Part shown: positions 1 through 5,874 of the stretch, one piece after another | How positions within the stretch are numbered: the stretch's first letter is position 1 | Layout: every line of letters begins with the position of its first letter | DNA from: CAZWUZ01 sp964637655 [NCBI: uncultured bacterium] | GTDB lineage: Bacteria; DAOPZR01 | Reading direction: 5' to 3' | Assembly (NCBI GenBank): GCA_964637655.1 | Contig: CAZWUZ010000099.1 | Coordinates: forward strand, 1-12,296 | Length of the DNA stretch: 12,296 nucleotides | Made by a program: the position numbers and the translations under genes | The notes under the pieces: model-generated | The model's database searches: none | Told to the model about the DNA's origin: nothing | Seen by the model: the letters and a program-made list of their open reading frames with translations, nothing else

Positions 1-26
1 GTTCCGTCCGATTTAAGTCCGATTGT

Positions 27-284
27 GTGATGGTTGCCCGCCGCGACGGCGACAGCGATACCCCGGCCGTGCTTCCTGACCTGCCGCCACTCTGGCGGGC
101 CGACCTGTTCGCCGCGTACCATGGCGACCGCAACGCGTTCCTGCGCGACGGCATGGCGGTTTCCCGGGCCTGGCAGGCGGCCCGCCTGCTCGCAGCCGAC
201 CCGGCCACCGCCCCTGCCGCCGCTGCGCTGCGCCGGCAGGCCGCCGCACGCTACCCGCGCTTTGCCGCGGCCTTGACAGAATAG
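27..284 (+). CDS. Unrecognised alpha-helical protein, possibly 5'-truncated
   Basis: I do not recognise this gene. The reading frame ends at TAG 282-284 and has strong G/C third-position bias, so it is very probably coding. It is open all the way to the window edge (frame from position 3), so the true start may lie upstream. Within the window the candidates are GTG at 27 and ATG at 30, neither with a convincing ribosome binding site. Codons before 27 (ttt aag tcc gat tgt) are A/T-richer than the rest, which mildly favours a start near 27-30 and a protein of about 85 residues. The product is rich in Ala, Arg, Leu and Pro and should be mostly helical after residue 20, with no signal peptide or membrane segment. 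It could equally be the C-terminal tail of a larger protein. The next gene starts 23 nt downstream on the same strand. Confidence 0.5.
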   Translation: MMVARRDGDSDTPAVLPDLPPLWRADLFAAYHGDRNAFLRDGMAVSRAWQAARLLAADPATAPAAAALRRQAAARYPRFAAALTE

Positions 285-301
285 GCGGCGGCAGGTACGG
301 T
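273..301 (+). promoter_or_regulatory. Possible promoter at the start of the beta-barrel gene
   Basis: A perfect TTGACA (273-278) is followed after 17 nt by TACGGT (296-301), a poor -10 match with three of six bases. Transcription would begin at about 307-308, on or next to the ATG at 308, which would make the message nearly leaderless. That would fit the weak ribosome site, but the -10 box is poor and the -35 lies inside the upstream coding sequence, so this may be chance. Confidence 0.2.
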
Positions 302-307
302 ACCGCC

Positions 308-1033
308 ATGCGCGCGTATCTTCTCCACACCACCCTTTCCTGTCTGCTGCTCGTAAGCGCTGCTGCCGGCACCGCCATGGCAGTAGAGCATCCGTACCGG
401 GTTTCCCTGCAGAGCGGCGCCTTTGCCGGACGCGACCTCAACGACGGGGTGCGCTCCCTGTGCGGTATGCAGTCGCTGCGTCAACTGGCCGGCGAGCGCC
501 ACCTGCTCCGCCTCGGCTATGCCTTTACCGACAACCTGACCGTTGCCGCCATCGCCGGCGCCGCCCGCACCGATGTCATCGACCGCACGCATGCCTCACG
601 CGCCTTCCACCCGCTCTACGGCGGCGCGCTCACCCTGACGCTGCCGCTGGACGAAACCTGGAGCGCGGAGTTCGAGGCCTGGCATCAGCGCAGCGAGCCG
701 CCCGATTACTCCGCCCCGAGCGGCATCCGCGGCATCAACGATTTCTCGTTCGACCTCGAAGAGAGCAGCGCCGCCCTGCGATTCTCCCGCCGCGCGGCTT
801 CCGGTTTGACCGTCTTCGCCGGCGGATGCTACACTTATTCCGTTGTGCATATCCGGATGTATAATTCGGCGTGCGGCGGCTGCCTGATGATCGACCGCCG
901 CCTGAAAAGCACCCGCCGCTGGCGCGGTCTGGCCGGCCTGGCCTGGCCGCTGACTGACGGCCTCGACGCACGGTGCGAATTCATGCCGGGAGGAGAAAGC
1001 AGTGTCACGTTCCGTCTCGATTACCGCCTGTAA
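308..1033 (+). CDS. Putative outer-membrane beta-barrel protein
   Basis: A 241-residue exported protein. Residues 1-25 form a clear signal peptide: Arg-2, a Leu-rich core, and a probable cleavage after the AMA motif near residue 25. The mature part has no hydrophobic helix. It alternates polar and apolar residues in segments separated by short turns such as TDNLT, DETW, ASGLT and TDGLD, the pattern expected of transmembrane beta-hairpins. It ends in a strand-like FRLDYRL; the classical terminal Phe is absent, which weakens the barrel call. A CGGC motif near residue 190 and other cysteines could form disulfides. ATG 308 is chosen because it gives an intact signal peptide; the ribosome site is weak. 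The 3' end overlaps the next gene by 32 nt, so the two are probably co-expressed. I infer an outer-membrane location; function is unknown. Confidence 0.6.
   Translation: MRAYLLHTTLSCLLLVSAAAGTAMAVEHPYRVSLQSGAFAGRDLNDGVRSLCGMQSLRQLAGERHLLRLGYAFTDNLTVAAIAGAARTDVIDRTHASRAFHPLYGGALTLTLPLDETWSAEFEAWHQRSEPPDYSAPSGIRGINDFSFDLEESSAALRFSRRAASGLTVFAGGCYTYSVVHIRMYNSACGGCLMIDRRLKSTRRWRGLAGLAWPLTDGLDARCEFMPGGESSVTFRLDYRL
806..835 (+). promoter_or_regulatory. Possible internal promoter for the choice-of-anchor L gene
   Basis: Inside the beta-barrel gene, TTGACC (806-811) is followed after 18 nt by TACACT (830-835). The latter is preceded by TG one base away, giving an extended -10. A perfect TATAAT also sits at 860-865 in an A/T-richer patch, without a good -35. 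A start near 842 would give a leader of about 160 nt before GTG 1002. The evidence is sequence match only. Confidence 0.25.
988..995 (+). promoter_or_regulatory. Strong ribosome binding site for the choice-of-anchor L gene
   Basis: GGGAGGAG sits 6 nt before GTG 1002 and lies inside the 3' end of the beta-barrel gene. It is the strongest Shine-Dalgarno in the plus-strand part of this block. It fixes the GTG start, and so the 32-nt overlap between the two genes. Confidence 0.75.
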
Positions 1034-2126
1034 CCGGGTGCTCATGCTGGTGCTGGTGCTGCTGGTCTGCGGCAGCGCGGTCCCGGCCCGTGCCGCCCTC
1101 GAATCGGCCACCTCCGCAGCCGCCATCGCCGCGGCCCTCGACATCGATTCCGCATGGCTGAACAGCATCACCCTCACCAGCAGCCTCGATACCGCGCCCG
1201 TGGATTCGCAGGCGGTCGGGGTCAGTACCGGCACGCTGGGCAATTACCTGCCGGCCGCCGGCGGCTCGTTCTTTGTCATGTCGACCGGGTCCATCGCCGG
1301 CATTCCCGGCGGCAACGACGAGACCGGCATGTCGACCGACCTCGGGGTCGGCGGCAAGGACGATGACGGGGTGCAGCTGAAGATCGTGCTCAATGTGCCG
1401 GCCGGCATGAACACCTTCTCCTTCAACTGGCACTTTCTCTCCGAGGAGTATCCCGAGTATGTCGGCTCGGCGTTCAATGACTTCTTCTTCTGCGAAGTCG
1501 GCACCAGCACGATCAGCTACGCCGGCAACACCCCCGCCTCCTCGACCAATGTCATCTACGACTACGCGGGAAAGATCATGAGCGTGAACAGCGATTTTTT
1601 CAACCGCGACGCCACGCACACCACGGGGACGGAATTCGACGGGGAAACCAAGCTGCTGCGCACCTGCATCCCCTGCACCCCGGGCGGCACCCTCACGCTC
1701 TACTTCACCATCGCTGATATGGGTGACGCCATCCTCGACTCCGCGCTCTTTCTCGATAATTTTCTTTTCTCGCGCGACCGCCTCAATGCCCCCATCACCG
1801 TCGACGCCATCACCGCGGCGGAACTGGGCAAGAGCCAGCGCGAGGTCGAACCGGTCGCCTATCCGAATCCGTTCATCCCGTCGCGCGGCACGATGACCTT
1901 CGAGGCGTCGAACAGCGGCTGCGGGGTCTTCCAGGGCATCCGCCAGGTCGAGATTTTCACCCTGTACGGAGTGCTCGTGCGTACCCTGTCAGGCAATGGC
2001 GGCGCAACGGTCGAATGGGACGGGCGTAATGCACAGGGTTCCCCGGTCGCCAGCGGCATGTACGTCTACACCATCGCCACTGTGGACAACACCGTCGGCA
2101 AGGGGCGTTTCACCCTCGTCCGCTGA
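1002..2126 (+). CDS. Choice-of-anchor L domain protein with FlgD-Ig-like C-terminal module
   Basis: A 374-residue secreted or surface protein starting at GTG 1002. A signal peptide covers about residues 1-31 (Leu/Val-rich core, ARA cleavage motif). Residues about 35-265 match the choice-of-anchor L domain: the hallmark SEEYPEYVGSAFND is at 147-160, and a second block, IADMGDAILDSALFLDNF, lies further on. This domain is known from secreted proteins whose surface anchoring differs between lineages. Residues about 280-374 form an Ig-like fold of the FlgD/sorting-tail type, with AYPNPF at 286-291, then a WDGRN block and SGMYVYTI near the end. Such a tail resembles type IX secretion signals, but nothing else here supports a type IX system. 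A CIPC motif lies between the two blocks of the anchor domain. The likely role is a surface or extracellular structural/adhesive protein; the ligand is unknown. The 3' end converges with the next gene across 5 nt. Confidence 0.85.
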   Translation: MSRSVSITACNRVLMLVLVLLVCGSAVPARAALESATSAAAIAAALDIDSAWLNSITLTSSLDTAPVDSQAVGVSTGTLGNYLPAAGGSFFVMSTGSIAGIPGGNDETGMSTDLGVGGKDDDGVQLKIVLNVPAGMNTFSFNWHFLSEEYPEYVGSAFNDFFFCEVGTSTISYAGNTPASSTNVIYDYAGKIMSVNSDFFNRDATHTTGTEFDGETKLLRTCIPCTPGGTLTLYFTIADMGDAILDSALFLDNFLFSRDRLNAPITVDAITAAELGKSQREVEPVAYPNPFIPSRGTMTFEASNSGCGVFQGIRQVEIFTLYGVLVRTLSGNGGATVEWDGRNAQGSPVASGMYVYTIATVDNTVGKGRFTLVR

Positions 2127-2131
2127 CCGCT

Positions 2132-3346
2132 CTACTGTTTTCCCTCCGTACACCGTGCCGCCAGCGGTGCATACCACGGTTCTGATTCCGGATTTCGCCC
2201 TGCCTGCCGCGCCGCGGCCGTAAGCTGCTGCAGCAGGTGCGCGGGATTGCCGAAGGGCGGGTCGGCCGCCGCCAGCGCGCGCAGCGCATTGTCGCCCGCG
2301 CGGACCTGTCCGCCGGCCAGCGCCTTGAGCGCCGCACGATACGCGGCGCGCTGCCGCAGCCATGCCGGGAAGAGCGCCGTCAGTTCCACCACCCGCTGCG
2401 CGTAGGTATGCCGTGCGCACACCGCCGCCGCGCCGCGTGCGGCAATGGCCGCCGCTTCCTCCGGGTGCGCGCGGAAATACCGCACCAGGTCAGGCAGGTC
2501 ATCCCCGTGATGGATGACCAGTTCCTCACCGGGCCGGAAATGCCCGCGCAGCACCGGCTTGTCGTCGGTAAGCAGCAGGCAGCCGCAGGCGAGCGCCTCG
2601 AAGACGCGCATGTTCAGTGAATCGTTGCCGTGCGCCTGCGTGATGTTGACGGTCATGCCCGAAGCATTGTAAATGGCGTTCAGTTTCTCCCGGTCATGCT
2701 CCGGGCCGCGGTAGCAGTTGTTTAGGCGGTTATCAACACGCCAGCGGTCGGCACCCGGGCCGTGAATGACCAGTCCCGCGTCCGCCAGCGGCCGCAGCAG
2801 GCGGATCCGCTCGTCGGTGGCAATACCGATAAACGACACCGGGACCGGGCGCGCCGCCCCCGGTGCCGCCTCCGTGCGAAAGTCCGCGGGGTTGACCCCC
2901 AGCGGCAGGTAGTGCGCGCGGTAAAAACCGTCGGCATGCAGGCGGGCGAGCGCCACGCGATCCCAGCAGGCGTAGAGACAGTCCGGTCCCGTCATCGCCG
3001 AAAACAGCGGGTGCGCGCACAGTTTCGCAATATCCCAGTCATGAAAATCATAGAACAGATTGACCGTCGGCAGCTGCAGGCGGGAAAAGAGGTCGCCGCA
3101 GCCCGGCAGCGGAGCAAAGGCCTCCATGCCGTAGGCGAGGTGCACCTCGGGACGGAAAGCCGCGATAGCGTCGAGTTCCGCCTGCAGGCGCGCGGTCTTA
3201 TCCGCGCCGTCAGGCAGGTGCAGCAGCGGGCAGAAATCGATGAACTGCGTCGGGTGGCCCGCCGCGGCGCACGCGGCGGCGAAATCCGCCATGATGAAGC
3301 GCGCCGCGCTGTGCTGCCGGACGGTGAAGAGCAGGCGCAACGGCAT
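2132..3346 (-). CDS. CgeB-like glycosyltransferase
   Basis: A 404-residue GT-B type glycosyltransferase of the CgeB-like group (spore maturation protein CgeB relatives; glycosyl transferase 1-like C-terminal domain). The N-terminal Rossmann-like half spans about residues 1-160. The C-terminal half carries the donor-binding signature SLNMRVFEALACGCLLLTD at 243-261 and the HTYAQR block at 313-318, which these enzymes usually have near the C terminus. It presumably transfers a sugar from a nucleotide donor in the cytoplasm; donor and acceptor are not readable. Residues 330-404 are an extra Ala-rich helical tail, possibly TPR-like. The ATG overlaps the upstream stop as TGATG and has no Shine-Dalgarno, so translation is probably coupled. 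It is last of three genes. The 3' end lies 5 nt from the convergent neighbour and I see no terminator hairpin with a U-tract. Confidence 0.85.
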   Translation of the reverse strand: MPLRLLFTVRQHSAARFIMADFAAACAAAGHPTQFIDFCPLLHLPDGADKTARLQAELDAIAAFRPEVHLAYGMEAFAPLPGCGDLFSRLQLPTVNLFYDFHDWDIAKLCAHPLFSAMTGPDCLYACWDRVALARLHADGFYRAHYLPLGVNPADFRTEAAPGAARPVPVSFIGIATDERIRLLRPLADAGLVIHGPGADRWRVDNRLNNCYRGPEHDREKLNAIYNASGMTVNITQAHGNDSLNMRVFEALACGCLLLTDDKPVLRGHFRPGEELVIHHGDDLPDLVRYFRAHPEEAAAIAARGAAAVCARHTYAQRVVELTALFPAWLRQRAAYRAALKALAGGQVRAGDNALRALAAADPPFGNPAHLLQQLTAAARQAGRNPESEPWYAPLAARCTEGKQ

Positions 3347-3975
3347 CAGTGCGCGGGCGTGTCGCCGTAGATGAAGCCCGCCGCCGCCACCGCGCGCAGG
3401 CCGACCGCGTCATCCACCGCGTTGAACATCCAGACCGCCCGCCCGCAGCGCACGTAGGCAACGTCGTTGGGCGCCTGCGGATCCGGTTGCTCACGCCGCA
3501 GGAAGGTGATGCCGCGCGGGTCTTCGAAGTCGACGGCAAAACCCGGCCAGCGCCGCGCCATCTCCGCCGCGGCGGTCGTGTCGTCGCGGAACTCATGCCG
3601 CACCACCTCGATGTGCGGGCTGCGTCCGGTCAGCACCGTGCGGTGACTCAGCCACGGGCGGCGCTGCGGTTCGTAGCCGAACACCTCCACCGCCACCTCG
3701 TCGCCGAACGGTTCCGGCGCCACCCGCGCGCTGACCCGCTCGTAGCGGATGTCGCCGTAGCGGACGAAGCGCACGACCACGCTGTCGGGCGGGGCATAGC
3801 CGGTCACCGCCCCGGGCGGCACCGGTTCAGCCAGCGGCGGCGGCACCTCCCGTCCCTGCCACTCCTGCTGCTGTCCCTGCCACCACTTGCGGGCAAACCA
3901 CGCCCCGACCGCGAGCGTGATGAGCACCATGAGAACGAAAAAGAACTTGTCGGTGCGGTCGCGGAAGATGCTCAC
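3346..3975 (-). CDS. Single-pass membrane protein of unknown function
   Basis: A 209-residue protein I do not recognise. A short charged N-terminus (Arg-5, Arg-7, Lys-10) is followed by one hydrophobic helix at about residues 11-28, then RKWW and a Pro/Glu-rich linker to about residue 63. The remaining 145 residues look like a mixed alpha/beta soluble domain (blocks SVVVRFVRYGDIRYERV and GDEVAVEVFGYE). There is no lipobox or obvious cleavage site, so it is probably an inner-membrane-anchored protein; which side the domain faces is uncertain. The start is GTG at 3975, overlapping the upstream stop by 4 nt (GTGA), and its stop touches the next ATG (TGATG). No Shine-Dalgarno is visible. Tight coupling on both sides implies that it works with the lipoprotein and the glycosyltransferase. 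A single cysteine pair position is not evident, and no catalytic motif is seen. Confidence 0.8.
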   Translation of the reverse strand: MSIFRDRTDKFFFVLMVLITLAVGAWFARKWWQGQQQEWQGREVPPPLAEPVPPGAVTGYAPPDSVVVRFVRYGDIRYERVSARVAPEPFGDEVAVEVFGYEPQRRPWLSHRTVLTGRSPHIEVVRHEFRDDTTAAAEMARRWPGFAVDFEDPRGITFLRREQPDPQAPNDVAYVRCGRAVWMFNAVDDAVGLRAVAAAGFIYGDTPAH

Positions 3976-4553
3976 GGAGCGTTGTTGAGGGTCTTCGCCA
4001 GTTCGCGGCAGAGCACCAGCGCGAGGAACGACGGCTCTGCGCGCAGGCGCGGAATATCGCTGTGCGCGACGAGCGCGCGCACGTTCGGGTCGTCGCTGTT
4101 GAAGGTGTCGCGCGCCTGCCAGACCTGCTTGCCCGTCTCCACCGCCACTAAGCGCATGGAGATGCCCACCCGCCCCTTCGCGTAGTCGGTGATGGTGCCG
4201 AGCAGCACCCCCTGCGCGCCGAGCATCTTCCCGATGCGCGCCGCCGTCGTCTCGTCGATGCGGTCGGGAGCGAAGTCCTGTTCGTCGAACAGCGCCTGCA
4301 CGCGGATGCGCTCGACAAGGTGGAAGAGACGCGTCGCCCCGAGCTGCAGGTTGGCCTGGTCGGTCACCTCGTCACGCCCCGAACCGCTGCCGGCGAAATC
4401 GGCGAAGGGCAGCACTGCCACCGTCTGCCCCTGCAGCTGCCGGATATCCGGGTCGATGAAGTAGTTGGTGACGCGGTAGGGCTGATCGCCCCGCGTCGTC
4501 GCGCACCCCGCCAGCAGCCCCAGCAGCAGCACCCCCGTCAGCAGCATTCGCAT
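3972..4553 (-). CDS. CsgG-like lipoprotein
   Basis: A 193-residue lipoprotein starting at ATG 4553. Residues 1-16 are a lipoprotein signal peptide with lipobox LAGC at 14-17; Cys-17 would be acylated. The mature part follows the CsgG/TolB-N-like plan: a TVAVLPFADF strand, then LFHLVERIRVQALFDEQ, then an IGKMLGAQGVLLGTITDYAKG block and the RLVAVETGKQVWQA strand. Family members sit in the periplasm or at the outer membrane, where they form secretion pores (CsgG) or act as accessory lipoproteins. This protein is shorter than CsgG (about 260 residues) and I see no clear transmembrane beta-hairpin, so an accessory role is more likely. GTG 4559 is an upstream alternative, but it abuts the ribosome site. 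It is first of three coupled genes behind a good promoter. Confidence 0.8.
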   Translation of the reverse strand: MRMLLTGVLLLGLLAGCATTRGDQPYRVTNYFIDPDIRQLQGQTVAVLPFADFAGSGSGRDEVTDQANLQLGATRLFHLVERIRVQALFDEQDFAPDRIDETTAARIGKMLGAQGVLLGTITDYAKGRVGISMRLVAVETGKQVWQARDTFNSDDPNVRALVAHSDIPRLRAEPSFLALVLCRELAKTLNNAP

Positions 4554-4559
4554 GGCCAC

Positions 4560-4565
4560 CCTCCT
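4560..4565 (-). promoter_or_regulatory. Ribosome binding site deciding the lipoprotein start
   Basis: A perfect AGGAGG on the minus strand lies 6 nt before ATG 4553 but touches GTG 4559 with no spacer. It therefore supports ATG 4553 over the longer reading. Confidence 0.75.
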
Positions 4566-4576
4566 GTCCCGCAGCG

Positions 4577-4605
4577 AATATACCTTAGACAGCCCCGCCC
4601 GGCAA
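4577..4605 (-). promoter_or_regulatory. Sigma70-type promoter of the lipoprotein/CgeB operon
   Basis: On the minus strand TTGCCG (4600-4605) is followed after exactly 17 nt by TATATT (4577-4582). The predicted start is near 4570, giving a short leader of about 17 nt that ends in the AGGAGG site. It lies in the 87-nt gap after the aminotransferase gene, so the three-gene operon has its own promoter. Confidence 0.65.
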
Positions 4606-4640
4606 TCGGTTACGCGGTCACCCCGACCGGCGGCGGCGGT

Positions 4641-5801
4641 TCAGGCGCCAGCGACCGCGGCCTGCAGCGCCGCCGCCACGTCCCGCTGCACGCGCAGCGG
4701 CATGCCGGCCCACAGCGGCAGGGAGATGGTGGTCAGCATGGCCGCATGCGCGTGCGGGCAGCGTGCCCGCCGCGGCAGCGCGCGGTAGAAGGCGAGATCC
4801 GGCACGCACTGCGTGGCCGGCCGGGTCTGGATACCGGCCCGTTGCAGATGGCGCACCAGCGCGTCACGGAAAGCCGTCGCCCGTGCCACCCCGCCACGTC
4901 CGTTCCTGATCCTGATGGTATACGACTGGTAGATATGCACGGTGTCCGGCCGGGCGGCCGGCAGGGCGATAACCCCCGTGAGCGGAGCAAGCAGCCGGTC
5001 ATAGCGGGCAGCAGCCCGGCGGCGGCCGCGAATCACCGCGCCAAGCTTTTCCATCTGGGCGCATCCGACTGCCGCCAGCAGATCGTTGAACCGGAAGTTG
5101 AACCCGGGCAGATCATGGTCGGGCATCGCATCCGGTGCCGCGTTGACCGGGTACGCCGCCGCCCCGTGATTGCGGAACTGTTCCAGCCACCCGGCCAGGC
5201 GCGCATCATCGGTCGTGATGATGCCGCCCTCGCCCGTGGTGATGTTCTTGCGCGGATGCAGCGAAAAACAGGTGGCCTGCGCGAGCGTGCCGACCGGCCG
5301 GCCGCGGTAACACGTCCCCAGCGCGCAGGCCGCGTCGGCAATGAGCGGGATGCCGCGTTGCCTGAGCAGCGGCGCAATCCGGCGGTAGTCGGCCGGCGCC
5401 CCGAACAGGTCAACCGTGATAACCGCCCGCGTACGACGTGACAGAGCAGCGCACAGGGATACGGGGTCAACCGTGTAGTCGTCAAGGCGGATGTCGGCAA
5501 AACGCACGGTGGCACCGGCCAGCACGGCGGCGTTGGCAGTTGCCACATACGTGAAGGCCGGGACCACCACTTCGTCACCCGGTCCGATCCCCAGGCCGCG
5601 CAGCACGCAGTAGAGCGCGATTGTGGCGTTCGGTACCGGTATGACGAACCGTGCACCGGTCACCCGGCGGACCTGTTCCCTGAACCGGGCGGTAAACGGT
5701 CCCTCCACCAGCCAGCCCGAAGCGAGAACCCGGCGCAGGTTGCGCAGTTCGGCCCCGTCAAAACAGGGGCGGGTGAGCGGGATACGCGGTGCACGTGTCA
5801 T
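4641..5801 (-). CDS. DegT/DnrJ/EryC1/StrS-family sugar aminotransferase
   Basis: A 386-residue PLP enzyme of the family that transaminates keto-sugars on nucleotide carriers, typically using glutamate. Length is normal for the family (about 370-400). The PLP-binding lysine is Lys-185 within SLHPRKNITTGEGG (180-193). Asp-156 in DAACALG is the expected partner of the pyridine nitrogen. GDEVVVPAFTYVATANA (75-91) and GFNFRFNDLLAAVGCAQM (233-250) are the usual flanking motifs, so it should be active. The keto-sugar substrate is probably a 3- or 4-keto-6-deoxy sugar, but this is inference. ATG 5801 has AAGGA 7 nt upstream. It lies 73 nt downstream of the SGNH gene on the same strand with no clear promoter between, so it is probably co-transcribed. 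It fits functionally with the divergently transcribed epimerase/dehydratase. Confidence 0.93.
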   Translation of the reverse strand: MTRAPRIPLTRPCFDGAELRNLRRVLASGWLVEGPFTARFREQVRRVTGARFVIPVPNATIALYCVLRGLGIGPGDEVVVPAFTYVATANAAVLAGATVRFADIRLDDYTVDPVSLCAALSRRTRAVITVDLFGAPADYRRIAPLLRQRGIPLIADAACALGTCYRGRPVGTLAQATCFSLHPRKNITTGEGGIITTDDARLAGWLEQFRNHGAAAYPVNAAPDAMPDHDLPGFNFRFNDLLAAVGCAQMEKLGAVIRGRRRAAARYDRLLAPLTGVIALPAARPDTVHIYQSYTIRIRNGRGGVARATAFRDALVRHLQRAGIQTRPATQCVPDLAFYRALPRRARCPHAHAAMLTTISLPLWAGMPLRVQRDVAAALQAAVAGA

Positions 5802-5874
5802 CAGTCAATCCTTTCTCAACCCCGGGGCGAGGCAGTGCCGCAGCAGCTGCAGGTACCGGCAGTTTTCCCGGCCG

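Noticed and set aside
1857-2126. Type IX secretion sorting domain on the choice-of-anchor L protein
   Set aside because: The tail fits the general FlgD-Ig-like fold equally well, and no type IX gene is in the window, so the secretion route is left open.
2127-2175. Terminator between the convergent surface-protein and CgeB-like genes
   Set aside because: Only a CACCG/CGGTG 5-bp stem (2151-2155 with 2165-2169) is visible, with no T-run on either strand and inside coding sequence.
4615-4629. Hairpin CGGTC/GACCG with a 5-nt loop after the aminotransferase stop
   Set aside because: A 5-bp stem without a following U-tract is too weak to call a terminator in G+C-rich DNA.
4320-5441. 373-codon plus-strand frame across the lipoprotein start and the aminotransferase
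   Set aside because: It crosses the operon promoter and an intergenic gap and has no family signature; both genes it opposes are convincing.
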